This document shows, piece after piece, positions 7,878-16,694 of a stretch of DNA of 64,000 nucleotides (positions are counted from its first letter, which is position 1; each line of letters begins with the position of its first letter). Made by a program: the position numbers and the translations under genes. The notes under the pieces were generated by a model, which worked only from the letters and a program-made list of their open reading frames with translations, was not told the origin of the DNA and ran no database searches. The stretch spans positions 6,706,001 to 6,770,000 of the forward strand of contig NZ_CP120997.1 in NCBI RefSeq assembly GCF_030719295.1. The letters are read 5' to 3'. The DNA comes from Streptomyces sp. Mut1. Its GTDB lineage: Bacteria; Actinomycetota; Actinomycetes; Streptomycetales; Streptomycetaceae.

Positions 7878-8396
7878 TCACCTGCACTCGTTGCATCGCT
7901 CGCCGCGACCGTGCCTGGCCTCCCGCCAGTGCTGCTTCTTCAGCGCCCAGAATGCTTTTTCGTATGCCTGCCGGACCCGCAGGCATTCTTCCCGCTCCTC
8001 CTGGTCCAGATGCGACCAGCAGGCTCCGGGGTCTTCCGTACCGTATCCGCGCGGCCACTCCGCTGCCTGCCGCCCGCACACCCGCTGGTCATTCCTGCGG
8101 CGCACACACGTCGACTTCACATCGTCCAGTCGCCCACCCCATGGCGGGAAGGGGAAGCGAACCCAGTCGCTGGGGAGGGCCCGGGTCCCGCCGGGCGCCG
8201 GCAGCGAGGTGGCCAGATGCACTCGCGCGGTGTAGGCCGCCGACCCGGGGAGCTGCCGGGCTGTGGGTGGTTCGCTCGATGCCCATGTCGTTGCGAGGAG
8301 CTCGGCGATTCGCAGGAGGGCTGGCTCGTCGGCCGCGACGATGTCGACGTACCCCGTCCCGGGACCGGACAGATGCCTCGATGTGTGGTCTTCCAT
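7878..8396 (-). CDS. Hypothetical protein with C-terminal Cys/His cluster
   Basis: 172 aa from ATG 8396, beginning MEDHTSRHLSGPGTGYVDIV. I do not recognise the family. The first ~100 residues have a mixed alpha/beta look (VDIVAADEPALLRIAELLA). The second part has CVRRRNDQRVCGR, then GACWSHL, and a charged helix (LDQEEREECLRVRQAYEKAF) ending in CNEC. The C..C..C..H spacing could bind zinc. It is divergent from pcaL, with 70 bp between. No strong Shine-Dalgarno is seen for this start, so an upstream start is possible. The 139 bp between its stop and the last CRISPR repeat (7739-7877) hold nothing I can identify. Confidence 0.5.
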   Translation of the reverse strand: MEDHTSRHLSGPGTGYVDIVAADEPALLRIAELLATTWASSEPPTARQLPGSAAYTARVHLATSLPAPGGTRALPSDWVRFPFPPWGGRLDDVKSTCVRRRNDQRVCGRQAAEWPRGYGTEDPGACWSHLDQEEREECLRVRQAYEKAFWALKKQHWREARHGRGERCNECR

Positions 8397-8466
8397 GTCC
8401 TGGCAGACGGTCGCCGTCTGGCTGGGGTTTCGGGCACGGCCGGTGAGACGTGAGAGGGTGCGGGGC

Positions 8467-9744
8467 GTGAGTGATACACCGCCGAACACCCTGCAATACC
8501 GCTTTGACGGGCCAGAAGACGCCCCGGTCCTGGTCATCGGCCCCTCACTGGGTACCACATGGCATATGTGGGACAGACAGATACCCGAGCTCACCCAGCA
8601 CTGGAGAGTCTTCCGCTACGACCTTCCCGGACACGGCGGCGCGCCCGCCAGGCCCGCCAGTGCCGTGGCGGAGCTGGGCGACCGGCTGCTGGCCACGCTC
8701 GACGGGGTCGGGGTGCAGCGCTTCGGTTACGCGGGGTGTTCGATCGGCGGGGCGATTGGGGCCGATCTCGCGCTGCGGCATCCGCAGCGGGTCGCCGCGC
8801 TCGCGCTGGTGGCGTCCTCGGCCCGGTTCGGCAGCGCGGACGAGTTCCGTCAGCGCGGGGTCATCGTCCGTACCAACGGCCTGGAGCCCATGGCGCGCAC
8901 CGCGCCGGAGCGGTGGTTCACGCCCGCCTTCGCCGCCGCGCAGCCCGCCATCGTCGAGTGGGCCGTCCAGATGGTGCGGACCACCGACCCGGGGTGCTAC
9001 ATCGCCGCCTGCGAGGCCCTGGCCGCCTTCGACATCCGTACGGAACTGGCCCGCATCCCGGTCCCCACACTCGTCCTCGTCGGGGCGGAGGACCGGGTGA
9101 CCGGTCCCGGTGACGCGCGCACCCTGGTCGCGGGCATACCGGATGCCCGGCTCGCGCTGGTGCCCGGCGCGTCCCACCTCGCGCCCGTCGAGCAGCCGGG
9201 GGCGGTCACCGATCTGCTGCTGACCCACTTCTCGGCCGCCTGGCAGGACACGCAGGCGGGCATCCCGATGCCGCAGTCCGTGCCCCGGCTCACCACCCCG
9301 GTGCTGCCCGTCGCGGAGATCGGTACGGCCGAGGAGGAGCCGGAGGCCGTGGCAGGCGGGCGGGCCGACCCGTACGCGCCGGGCATGCGCATCCGGCGGG
9401 AGGTGCTGGGCGACGCGCAGGTGGACGGGGTGATGGCGGCCGCCGACGACTTCACCGACGAGTTCCAGCAGCTCGTCACCCGGTACGCCTGGGGCGAGGT
9501 CTGGAGCCGGGAGGGGCTGGACCGGCGTGCCCGCAGCACCGTCACGCTCACCGCGCTGGTCGCTTCGGGGCGGCTGGAGAGCCTGGCCGCGCACACCAGG
9601 GCGGCCCTGCGCAACGGGCTCACACCGGCCGAGATCAAGGAAGTGCTGATGCAGACGGCCGTGTACTGCGGGATTCCGGCCGCGAGCGCGGCGTTCACGA
9701 TCGCCCAGTCGGTGATTCAGGCGGAAACGACGCCTCCGGAGTAG
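8467..9744 (+). CDS. pcaL: PcaL: fused 3-oxoadipate enol-lactonase / 4-carboxymuconolactone decarboxylase
   Basis: 425 aa from GTG 8467, preceded by GAGAGGG. Residues ~1-265 form an alpha/beta hydrolase: oxyanion-side LGTTWHMWD, nucleophile elbow GCSIGG (Ser near residue 92), acid in VLVGAEDRV, and catalytic His in PGASHLAPVEQP. Residues ~300-420 are a carboxymuconolactone decarboxylase domain (REVLGDAQVD, RSTVTLTALVA, EIKEVLMQTAVYCGIPA). The fusion, typical of actinobacteria, performs two consecutive steps of the protocatechuate branch of the beta-ketoadipate pathway, giving 3-oxoadipate. No other pca genes are near. It is 12 bp upstream of the MBL-fold gene and probably cotranscribed. Confidence 0.92.
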   Translation: MSDTPPNTLQYRFDGPEDAPVLVIGPSLGTTWHMWDRQIPELTQHWRVFRYDLPGHGGAPARPASAVAELGDRLLATLDGVGVQRFGYAGCSIGGAIGADLALRHPQRVAALALVASSARFGSADEFRQRGVIVRTNGLEPMARTAPERWFTPAFAAAQPAIVEWAVQMVRTTDPGCYIAACEALAAFDIRTELARIPVPTLVLVGAEDRVTGPGDARTLVAGIPDARLALVPGASHLAPVEQPGAVTDLLLTHFSAAWQDTQAGIPMPQSVPRLTTPVLPVAEIGTAEEEPEAVAGGRADPYAPGMRIRREVLGDAQVDGVMAAADDFTDEFQQLVTRYAWGEVWSREGLDRRARSTVTLTALVASGRLESLAAHTRAALRNGLTPAEIKEVLMQTAVYCGIPAASAAFTIAQSVIQAETTPPE

Positions 9745-9756
9745 CAGGATGGAACC

Positions 9757-10437
9757 ATGACTGCCGAGAACTCCCAGAACGCCGCGAGCACCGAGCCGAT
9801 CGCGCTCACGCTGACCAAGAAGTCCCACTCCTGCATCCGCCTGGAGAAGGGCGGGCGCACGCTCGTCATCGACCCGGGCGGCTTCTCGGAGCGGGACGCG
9901 GCGATCGGCGCCGAGGCGATCCTGGTGACGCACGAGCACCCGGACCACTTCGACGAGGAGCGGCTGCGGGCCGGTCTGGAGGCCGACCCGGCCGCGGAGA
10001 TCTGGACCCTGCGCAGCGTCGCGGAGCGGCTGGGCGCGGCGTTCCCGGGGCGGGTGCACACCGTCGGCGACGGGGACACCTTCTCGGCCGCCGGGTTCGA
10101 CATCCAGGTGCACGGCGAACTCCACGCGGTGATCCACCCGGACATCCCGCGCGTCACCAACATCGGCTTCCTGATCGACGGCTCCGTCTTCCACCCCGGC
10201 GACGCCCTGACGCTGCCCGGCCGGCCGGTCGACACTCTGATGCTCCCGGTGATGGCCCCCTGGAACAAGATCTCCGAGGTCATCGACTACGTCCGCGAGG
10301 TGAAGCCGCGCCGGGCCATCGACGTCCACGACGCGCTGCTCACCGACCTGGCCCGCCCGATCTACGACCGGCAGATCGGCGAGCTGGGCGGCGCCGGTCA
10401 CGGCCGGATGGCACCGGGCGACTCGACGGACCTGTGA
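9757..10437 (+). CDS. MBL-fold metal-dependent hydrolase (UlaG-like)
   Basis: 226 aa from ATG 9757. The metal motif THEHPDHFD lies at residues ~68-76, with further ligand positions in VHGELHAVIHPD, FHPGDAL and DVHDALL. The compact size and the MAPWNKISEVIDYV segment match the small metallo-beta-lactamase-fold hydrolases related to UlaG/YtnP-type proteins. The substrate is unknown. It follows pcaL closely and is followed by a hairpin at 10436, so the two genes likely end one transcript. Confidence 0.85.
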   Translation: MTAENSQNAASTEPIALTLTKKSHSCIRLEKGGRTLVIDPGGFSERDAAIGAEAILVTHEHPDHFDEERLRAGLEADPAAEIWTLRSVAERLGAAFPGRVHTVGDGDTFSAAGFDIQVHGELHAVIHPDIPRVTNIGFLIDGSVFHPGDALTLPGRPVDTLMLPVMAPWNKISEVIDYVREVKPRRAIDVHDALLTDLARPIYDRQIGELGGAGHGRMAPGDSTDL

Positions 10438-10460
10438 CAGCCGCCGCCCCGGCGGCTGTC
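10436..10460 (+). terminator. Hairpin after the MBL-fold gene
   Basis: Perfect 10-bp inverted repeat GACAGCCGCC / GGCGGCTGTC around a 5-nt loop, starting inside the stop codon of the upstream gene. There is no T run, which is common for Streptomyces terminators. It lies 25 bp before the xthA start. Confidence 0.6.
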
Positions 10461-10485
10461 AGTGGCAGGCGCTAGGTTTACGTAC

Positions 10486-11265
10486 ATGCGCATCGCCACC
10501 TGGAACGTCAACTCGATCACCGCCCGTCTGCCGAGGCTGCTGGCCTGGCTGGAGAGCAGCGGCACGGACGTGCTGTGCCTCCAGGAGACCAAGTGCACGG
10601 CTGAGCAGTTCCCCTCGGACGCGCTCCGCGAAGCCGGCTACGAGTCCGCGGTCCACGCGACGGGCCGGTGGAACGGGGTCGCGCTGATCTCCCGCGCCGG
10701 CCTGTCCGACGTCGTGACGGGCCTGCCCGAAGGACCCGCCTACGAGACCGCGCAGGAGCCCCGCGCGATCAGCGCGACGTGCGGCCCGGTGCGGCTCTGG
10801 TCGGTGTACGTGCCCAACGGCCGCGAGGTCGCCCACGAGCACTACGCGTACAAGCTGCGCTGGCTGGAGGCGTTGCGCAAGGCGGTGGCCGCCGACGCCG
10901 CGGGCCCGAGTCCGTTCGCCGTGCTCGGTGACTTCAATGTGGCCCCGACCGACGAGGACGTCTGGGACCCGGCCCTGTTCGAGGGGGCCACGCATGTCAC
11001 CCCCGCCGAGCGGGAGGCCCTGGCCGCGCTGCGCGAGGAGGGGCTGTCGGACGTGATGCCCCGCCCCCTGAAGTACGACCACCCCTACACCTTCTGGGAC
11101 TACCGCGAGCTGCGCTTCCCGAAGAACAGGGGCATGCGCATCGACCTCGTCTACGGAAACGCCCCTTTCACCGCCGCGGTGCGGGACAGCTACGTGGACC
11201 GCGAGGAGCGCAAGGGCAAGGGCGCGTCCGACCACGCCCCGGTGGTCGTCGACCTCGACCTCTGA
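10486..11265 (+). CDS. xthA: Exodeoxyribonuclease III (AP endonuclease)
   Basis: 259 aa from ATG 10486, chosen because MRIATWNVNSI is the conserved start of ExoIII; a longer in-frame start at 10462 would add eight unmatched residues. Catalytic-site motifs are present in order: NVNS (5-10), LCLQETK with Glu near 36, GDFNVAPTD near residue 150, MRIDLVYG, and the terminal SDHAPVVVDLDL with its active-site His. It repairs abasic sites and 3'-blocked ends. TAGGTT lies 7-16 nt before the ATG, so transcription could start very close to it and give a nearly leaderless mRNA. Confidence 0.95.
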   Translation: MRIATWNVNSITARLPRLLAWLESSGTDVLCLQETKCTAEQFPSDALREAGYESAVHATGRWNGVALISRAGLSDVVTGLPEGPAYETAQEPRAISATCGPVRLWSVYVPNGREVAHEHYAYKLRWLEALRKAVAADAAGPSPFAVLGDFNVAPTDEDVWDPALFEGATHVTPAEREALAALREEGLSDVMPRPLKYDHPYTFWDYRELRFPKNRGMRIDLVYGNAPFTAAVRDSYVDREERKGKGASDHAPVVVDLDL

Positions 11266-11380
11266 GCGCCGCCCCTCCCGCCTCGGGTGAACGCGCGGTG
11301 ACCGTGTGGTGTTCAGCACTCGAACGACAGGCCGCGCGTCCTGTGGTGCCGAAGCCGACCGGGATGCGACCCTGAGCGGT

Positions 11381-11821
11381 ATGAACATCCCTTTCTTGGA
11401 CAACTGGCGTAAGCGTCACGAGGGGGCGCGGGAGGCGGGGCTCGCGGCGGCCGTCGACGTCGATCCGGAAGGTGTGGCCGCGCTGCTCGCCGAGTGCGAG
11501 CTGCTCCGCGTCAGAGTGGGGGAGCGCGGCATCGAACTGGACGACAGTCCGGCCTCGTTGGCCGCGCTCGACCAGCTGCCGCCGCGCTGGCGCGACGACC
11601 CGGAGGAGCTGCCCTGGCTGGGCAACGACGCGGGTCTCTACCTCGGTACGGTCCTGGTGCGCAATGTCCCCGGGGCGCTCTGGCACATCTGGCCGAGCGG
11701 CCAGCCCGTCGTACGGCTCGCCTCGGGGCGTGAGATCGACGTGGTCGAGGCCGGTCTGGACTGGGCGATGTCCGGCAGCCCCGAGCTGTCCCAGGTGTAC
11801 GCGGAGTCCGCCGAGGGCTGA
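11381..11821 (+). CDS. Conserved Streptomyces hypothetical protein (DUF6278-like)
   Basis: 146 aa from ATG 11381 (MNIPFLDNWRKRHEGA). It has the look of a small soluble protein with the well-kept segments LDQLPPRWRDD, LPWLGNDAGLYLGTVLV, PVVRLASGREIDVV and SPELSQVYAE. I recall this as a conserved Streptomyces family (DUF6278) of unknown function; that name is from memory. It stands alone between xthA and gluA. Confidence 0.8.
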   Translation: MNIPFLDNWRKRHEGAREAGLAAAVDVDPEGVAALLAECELLRVRVGERGIELDDSPASLAALDQLPPRWRDDPEELPWLGNDAGLYLGTVLVRNVPGALWHIWPSGQPVVRLASGREIDVVEAGLDWAMSGSPELSQVYAESAEG

Positions 11822-11864
11822 CCCGGCCGCCCGGCGGGACGCGCGAAGAGATAAAACGCCTTAT

Positions 11865-11944
11865 GCACCATTGGTGCGTGTCGGGCCACAACCCCCTTGC
11901 CGGGCTGGTTAGTTTGCGCTGACCTCGACCGAGCGACAAGGGGG
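11865..11944 (+). promoter_or_regulatory. Palindrome and inverted repeat upstream of gluABCD
   Basis: A perfect palindromic half-site pair GCACCA-T-TGGTGC sits at 11865-11877. An 8-bp inverted repeat CCCCCTTG (11892-11899) / CAAGGGGG (11937-11944) follows, its right arm lying at the Shine-Dalgarno position 12-19 bp before the gluA start. The first could be an operator. The second could hide the ribosome site if the mRNA begins upstream of 11892. TAGTTT at 11910-11915 is a possible -10. All functional roles here are inference. Confidence 0.4.
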
Positions 11945-11955
11945 TAGGGCAGCGT

Positions 11956-12699
11956 ATGGCCGTCGATCCGTTGATCGAGCTGCGAGACGTCAATAAGTTC
12001 TACGGGAAGTTGCACGTACTGCAGGACATCAATCTCACCGTCGGCCGCGGGGAGGTGGTGGTGGTCATCGGCCCGTCCGGCTCCGGGAAATCGACGCTCT
12101 GCCGGACGATCAACCGGCTGGAGACGATCGAGTCGGGCCACATCACCATCGACGGCGAACCCCTCCCCGAGGAGGGCCGGGGTCTGGCCCGGCTGAGGGC
12201 CGAAGTCGGCATGGTCTTCCAGTCGTTCAACCTCTTCGCGCACAAGAGCGTGCTCGCCAACGTCTCCCTTGCCCAGGTCAAGGTCCGCAAGCGGAAGAAG
12301 GACGAGGCCGACCAGCGGTCCCGGGAACTGCTGGAGCGGGTGGGACTCGCCGAGCACGCCGACAAGTTCCCCGCGCAGCTCTCCGGCGGACAGCAGCAGC
12401 GCGTGGCCATCGCCCGTGCCCTCGCCATGGATCCGAAGGCCCTCCTGTTCGACGAGCCGACCTCGGCCCTCGACCCGGAGATGATCAACGAGGTCCTGGA
12501 AGTGATGCGGCAACTCGCCCGCGAGGGCATGACGATGGTCGTCGTCACCCACGAGATGGGCTTCGCCCGCTCCGCCGCCAACCGCGTCGTGTTCATGTCC
12601 GACGGCTGCATCGTCGAGGACCGCACCCCGGAGGAATTCTTCACCGCCCCGGAGAGCGACCGGGCCAAGGACTTCCTGTCCAAGATCCTCAAGCACTGA
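11956..12699 (+). CDS. gluA: Glutamate ABC transporter ATP-binding protein GluA
   Basis: 247 aa from ATG 11956. Walker [10 protein letters not shown] near residue 40, Q-loop MVFQSFNLF, signature [15 protein letters not shown], Walker [14 protein letters not shown] and H-loop VVTHEM are all present. Length and motifs match polar amino-acid uptake ATPases. With the binding protein and two permeases immediately downstream this is a gluABCD operon for glutamate or related acidic amino acid import. It is separated by 13 bp from gluB. Confidence 0.93.
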   Translation: MAVDPLIELRDVNKFYGKLHVLQDINLTVGRGEVVVVIGPSGSGKSTLCRTINRLETIESGHITIDGEPLPEEGRGLARLRAEVGMVFQSFNLFAHKSVLANVSLAQVKVRKRKKDEADQRSRELLERVGLAEHADKFPAQLSGGQQQRVAIARALAMDPKALLFDEPTSALDPEMINEVLEVMRQLAREGMTMVVVTHEMGFARSAANRVVFMSDGCIVEDRTPEEFFTAPESDRAKDFLSKILKH

Positions 12700-12712
12700 C
12701 GGGAGGCCCGAG

Positions 12713-13624
12713 TTGCGTACGAGGAAAGTGCTGGCCGCCTGCGCCGGCCTGCTGCTCGCCGTTCTCGCCGCCGGCTGCGGCAAGAACGGCAGCCCGCCGG
12801 TCAAGGGGCCCAAGGCCGGGGAGCTGCCCGTCTACAAGGTCGACACCGGCTTCCGGCTGCCGGACTCCAGGACCTGGACGCAGGCGAAGAAGCGCGGCTA
12901 TCTGCGGGTGGGGGCCAAGGAGGACCAGCCCTACCTGGGTGAGAAGGACCCCGCGACCGGCGTCTACTCCGGCTTCGACATCGAGATCGCCCGGATGATG
13001 GCGGCGTCCCTCGGCTTCGACCCGAAGACGATCCGGTTCAGGACGATCGCCTCCGCCAACCGCGAGACCGCGCTCCAGAACGGGCAGATCGACTACTACG
13101 TCGGCACCTACACCATCAACGACATGCGCAAGAAGCTCGTCGGCTTCGCCGGCCCGTACTACATGGCGGGCCAGGGGCTGCTGGTGCGCACCGACGAGGA
13201 CGACATCCACGGGCCCCAGGACCTGGCGGGCAAGACGGTCTGCTCGGCGGCGGGTTCGACCCCGTACCAGCGGATCGCCGCCGACTACCCGAAGGCGAAG
13301 CTGGTCGCCTACGACACGTACTCGATCTGTGTCGACAACCTGCTGACGTTCCAGGTCGACGCGGTCACCACCGACGACGCGATCCTGCTGGGCTTCGCCG
13401 CCAAGGCGCCCGATGAGATGAAGGTCGTCGGCAAGCCGTTCTCCGAGGAGCCGTACGGCATCGGGGTCCCGCGCAGCGACAACGCGCTGCGCCTCGCGCT
13501 GGACGACGCGCTGGAGGCCAACGAGAAGAACGGCAACTGGAAGAAGGCGTTCGAGGCGACGCTCGGCCTGTCCGGCACACCCGCGCCCAAGCCGCCGCCC
13601 ATCGACCGCTACCCGGCGAACTGA
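12713..13624 (+). CDS. gluB: Glutamate-binding lipoprotein GluB
   Basis: 303 aa. The start is TTG 12713, supported by GGGAGG seven bases upstream. Residues 1-21 are a signal peptide with lipobox LAAGC (Cys22), so the mature protein is a membrane lipoprotein. The body is a periplasmic-type solute-binding fold: YLRVGAKEDQPYLGEKD, FDIEIARMMAASLGFD, NRETALQNGQIDYYVGTYTI and SGTPAPKPPPIDRY at the end. It delivers substrate to GluCD. Confidence 0.93.
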   Translation: MRTRKVLAACAGLLLAVLAAGCGKNGSPPVKGPKAGELPVYKVDTGFRLPDSRTWTQAKKRGYLRVGAKEDQPYLGEKDPATGVYSGFDIEIARMMAASLGFDPKTIRFRTIASANRETALQNGQIDYYVGTYTINDMRKKLVGFAGPYYMAGQGLLVRTDEDDIHGPQDLAGKTVCSAAGSTPYQRIAADYPKAKLVAYDTYSICVDNLLTFQVDAVTTDDAILLGFAAKAPDEMKVVGKPFSEEPYGIGVPRSDNALRLALDDALEANEKNGNWKKAFEATLGLSGTPAPKPPPIDRYPAN

Positions 13625-13640
13625 GAGGACGGCCGATTCC

Positions 13641-14285
13641 ATGGACGTACTCACCGACAACTTCTCGCTCTACGGCAAGGGCTTCCTCGGCACCGTCGAA
13701 CTCACCGTCTACGCCTCGGTCCTGGCGATGGTCCTCGGCTTCGTCATGGCTTCCTTCCGGGTGGCGCCCGTCGGCTCGCTGCGGGTGATCGGCACGGTCT
13801 GGGTGACGGTCCTGCGCAACACCCCGCTCACCCTGCTCTTCTTCGCCGTGCTCCTCGGCCTGCCCCGCTTCGGCCTGGTGCTGCCGTTCAACGTGTTCGC
13901 GGTCCTGGCGCTCGGCTGCTACACCTCGGCGTTCATCTGCGAGGTGCTGCGCTCCGGCATCAACACCGTGCCCACCGGGCAGGGCGAGGCGGCCCGCAGC
14001 CTCGGGATGACCTTCGGCCAGACCCTCGGCAATGTCGTCCTGCCGCAGGCGTTCCGCTCGGTGATCCCGCCGGTCGGCTCCACACTCATCGCGCTCGCGA
14101 AGAACTCGGCGATCGCCGGGGCGTTCAGCGTCACCGAACTGCTCGGCACCTACAAGACCCTCAACGAGCTGGGCTACAGCATCATCTGGACCTTCGTCTG
14201 GATCGCCGTGGGATACCTCATCATCACCCTCACCATCAGCGCGCTCTTCCACGTCATGGAAAAGCGCTGGGGAGTCGCCCGATGA
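13641..14285 (+). CDS. gluC: Glutamate ABC transporter permease GluC
   Basis: 214 aa from ATG 13641, with an RBS-like GAGAGGAC upstream. It has five predicted membrane segments and the EAA loop EAARSLGMTFGQTLGNVVLPQAF that docks on the ATPase. It forms the membrane channel with GluD, whose start overlaps its stop (ATGA at 14282). Confidence 0.93.
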   Translation: MDVLTDNFSLYGKGFLGTVELTVYASVLAMVLGFVMASFRVAPVGSLRVIGTVWVTVLRNTPLTLLFFAVLLGLPRFGLVLPFNVFAVLALGCYTSAFICEVLRSGINTVPTGQGEAARSLGMTFGQTLGNVVLPQAFRSVIPPVGSTLIALAKNSAIAGAFSVTELLGTYKTLNELGYSIIWTFVWIAVGYLIITLTISALFHVMEKRWGVAR

Positions 14286-15154
14286 CCGCCCACTCCACCC
14301 CCTCCGCGACCGTCCTCTACGACATCCCGGGACCGCACACCCGTAAACGGCACCGCGTCTACGGGATCGTGTCGACCGTCCTGCTCCTCGCCCTGGTCGG
14401 CTGGGTCATCCATCTGCTGTTCGACACCGACCAGTTCACCAGCGCCAAGTGGTCGCCCTTCGAGTACAAGGGCATCCAGGAACTCCTGCTGCGCGGACTC
14501 GGTAACACCCTCAAGGCGTTCGCGTACGCCGCCGTCCTCTCGCTGGCGCTCGGGGCCGTCCTCGCGGTGGGGCGCCTGTCCGAACACCGCCCGGTGCGCT
14601 GGGTCTCGACGGTCCTCGTGGAGTTCTTCCGCGCCATGCCCGTCCTGGTGATGATCTTCTTCATCTTCGTGGCGCTGAAGGTGCAGCCGCTGCCCGCGCT
14701 GGTCGCCGGGCTCACCCTGTACAACGGCTCGGTGCTCGCCGAGGTGTTCCGTACCGGCATCAACTCGGTGGAGCGGGGCCAGGGCGAGGCGGCGTACGCG
14801 CTCGGCATGCGCAAGACGCACGTCACCACCTACGTACTGGCGCCGCAGGCCATCCGCGCGATGCTGCCCACCATCATCAGCCAGCTGGTGGTGGCCCTGA
14901 AGGACACCTCGCTCGGCTACCTGATCACCTACGAGGAGTTCCTCCACGCGGGCAAGCTCATCGCCTCCAACCTGGACTACGATCTGCCTTTCATCCCGGT
15001 GGTGATGGTGATCTCACCGATCTACATCGGGATGTGCATGCTGCTCTCCTGGTTCGCCACGTGGGTGGCCAGGCGGCAACGGCGCAATCCGAAGACGGAG
15101 GCGGTGGGCGTCGGCCGGGCCCAGCCGGGAACGCTGATGCCGGGAGCGCGGTAG
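14282..15154 (+). CDS. gluD: Glutamate ABC transporter permease GluD
   Basis: 290 aa from ATG 14282, overlapping gluC by 4 bp and so translationally coupled. There is a longer cytoplasmic N-terminus, a first membrane helix at ~25-45, and the EAA loop EAAYALGMRKTHVTTYVLAPQA. The C-terminus is a hydrophilic tail ending GTLMPGAR. It is the second permease of the importer. Confidence 0.93.
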   Translation: MTAHSTPSATVLYDIPGPHTRKRHRVYGIVSTVLLLALVGWVIHLLFDTDQFTSAKWSPFEYKGIQELLLRGLGNTLKAFAYAAVLSLALGAVLAVGRLSEHRPVRWVSTVLVEFFRAMPVLVMIFFIFVALKVQPLPALVAGLTLYNGSVLAEVFRTGINSVERGQGEAAYALGMRKTHVTTYVLAPQAIRAMLPTIISQLVVALKDTSLGYLITYEEFLHAGKLIASNLDYDLPFIPVVMVISPIYIGMCMLLSWFATWVARRQRRNPKTEAVGVGRAQPGTLMPGAR

Positions 15155-15172
15155 TCACGGGAGCGGTGCCCG

Positions 15173-15188
15173 ACCGGCAGCAGCCGGT
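15173..15188. terminator. Small hairpin between converging gluD and ldt
   Basis: ACCGGC-AGCA-GCCGGT, a 6-bp stem 18 bp after the gluD stop, in the 85-bp convergent gap. It is short for a terminator, so this is a weak call. Confidence 0.3.
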
Positions 15189-15239
15189 GATCACTTCTCG
15201 CGCCGCGGGAAGAAGGTCAGCTGCGAGCCGGCCGGGCCG

Positions 15240-16469
15240 TCAGGCGAGTGCGCTCTTCGCCTGCCAGTCGGACCAGGAGACGTTCCATGCCCCGTAGCCG
15301 TTGCCCTCCGCGACCGTGCCCTTGGCGTCCGCGCCGGTGATCTCGAACGGGTCACCGACGTGGGCCTGCCGGTAGAGGGACGCCGCGTCCGCGTCGCTCA
15401 TGCCGACACACCCCGAACTGTGGTTGGCCCGCCCGAAGTACGCGGTGTTCCAGGGGGCGGCGTGGGCGTACATGCCCGACCAGGTCAGCCGCATCGAGTA
15501 GTCGACCATCTTGTCGTAGGTGTGGCCCAGCCCCACCGTCTCGGAGCGCATGTTGATCGTGCCCTCCTTCGCCATCAGCACGGCCGTGCCCCGCCACGAC
15601 GCCTTGTCGCCGCCCGGCGTGCCCGCCGACATCGGCACGTCCATGACCGTCCGGCCGTCCCGCCGCAGCGCCAGCCGGTGACGGTCGAGGTCCACCTTCA
15701 CCACCTGGCTCGCGCCCACCGTGAAGGTTGTGGCGTAGTCCCGTACGAAGAAGCCGCCCGAGGGGCCCGAGTCGACGCCGTTCAGCTGGGCGTCGAGCGT
15801 GATGCGCGTACCGGACTTCCAGTACTCCTTGGGGCGCCAGTCGACGCGGTCGCGGCCCGAGTAGTCGCGCAGCCAGCCCCAGGAGCCCTCGGTGTTGTTC
15901 GAGGTGGACACCTTGAGCGCCTTCTCGACGGCCGCCCTGTCCTTCACCGGGTTGTCGAACACGATCGACAGCGGCTGGGCGATGCCGACCGTGGTGTTCT
16001 TGCCGGGTGCCAGCGCCAGCTTGTTCACCTTCGCCGCCGCCGCGGTCGTGAACGAGGCCGTGTCGCTGCCGCCTCCGGTGTCCCGTGCCTCGACGCGGTA
16101 CGCGGTGCCGGGCGCCGCCGCCCGGTCCGAGGTCCAGGTCCGGCCGTCGGCGGATATCCGGCCGGTGAGCGCCTTTCCCTCCGCGGCCGAGACGGTGACC
16201 TCGCGCAGCTTTCCGGCCGCCAGGGTCACGGTCACCGGCTTGCCCGCGGCGGCCGCGGTGCCGTGCGGGTTCACCGAGATGCTGGTCCGCGCGGCCTTCG
16301 AAGGACCGGAGTCCCCTCCCTGGCCGGCGTCGGCCCGGCCCGAAGCGGCGACGCTTCCGGAGCAGGCCGTGAGAGCGATGCCGAGCACCGCGGTGCCGGC
16401 GGCGAGGGCGAGCCGGGCGGGGCGCGGCGGGCGCGCCGGCGAGACAGAGGCGGGAATCGCGGGAATCAA
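15240..16469 (-). CDS. L,D-transpeptidase lipoprotein (YkuD domain)
   Basis: 409 aa if started at TTG 16469, which has GGAGG eight bases upstream. An ATG at 16514 adds 15 residues but has a poor RBS. A signal peptide with lipobox LTAC puts the lipidated Cys near residue 36. Two Ig-like segments (VTVTLAAGKLREVTVSAAEG, VNKLALAPGKNTTVGI) precede the YkuD catalytic domain, which has MYAHAAPWN and the HSSGCVGM motif with the nucleophile Cys. It makes 3-3 cross-links in peptidoglycan outside the membrane. Convergent with gluD; divergent from the femX-like gene. Confidence 0.92.
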   Translation of the reverse strand: MIPAIPASVSPARPPRPARLALAAGTAVLGIALTACSGSVAASGRADAGQGGDSGPSKAARTSISVNPHGTAAAAGKPVTVTLAAGKLREVTVSAAEGKALTGRISADGRTWTSDRAAAPGTAYRVEARDTGGGSDTASFTTAAAAKVNKLALAPGKNTTVGIAQPLSIVFDNPVKDRAAVEKALKVSTSNNTEGSWGWLRDYSGRDRVDWRPKEYWKSGTRITLDAQLNGVDSGPSGGFFVRDYATTFTVGASQVVKVDLDRHRLALRRDGRTVMDVPMSAGTPGGDKASWRGTAVLMAKEGTINMRSETVGLGHTYDKMVDYSMRLTWSGMYAHAAPWNTAYFGRANHSSGCVGMSDADAASLYRQAHVGDPFEITGADAKGTVAEGNGYGAWNVSWSDWQAKSALA

Positions 16470-16694
16470 CGGAAGAACCTCCAGGGCCTTGCTCGTTCGT
16501 CGGTGGAGAGGCATGCGGCGGAGCCTAAGTTCCGTAAATCCGTGGAAAAGCAGGAAATCCCTGTGTGACAAGAAGTGCGGCGCAACGGTCATCGTCCGGT
16601 CACATGCGGCGCGCGGACCGGTCACGGACCGCTGTGAGCATCCTGTGCAGCCCCGCAGAGCAGACCGCGGGACCCACGAGGAAAGGCCACGGAC

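Noticed and set aside
8545..10401. 618-codon open frame on the minus strand
   Set aside because: Antisense to pcaL and the MBL-fold gene, both of which carry family motifs.
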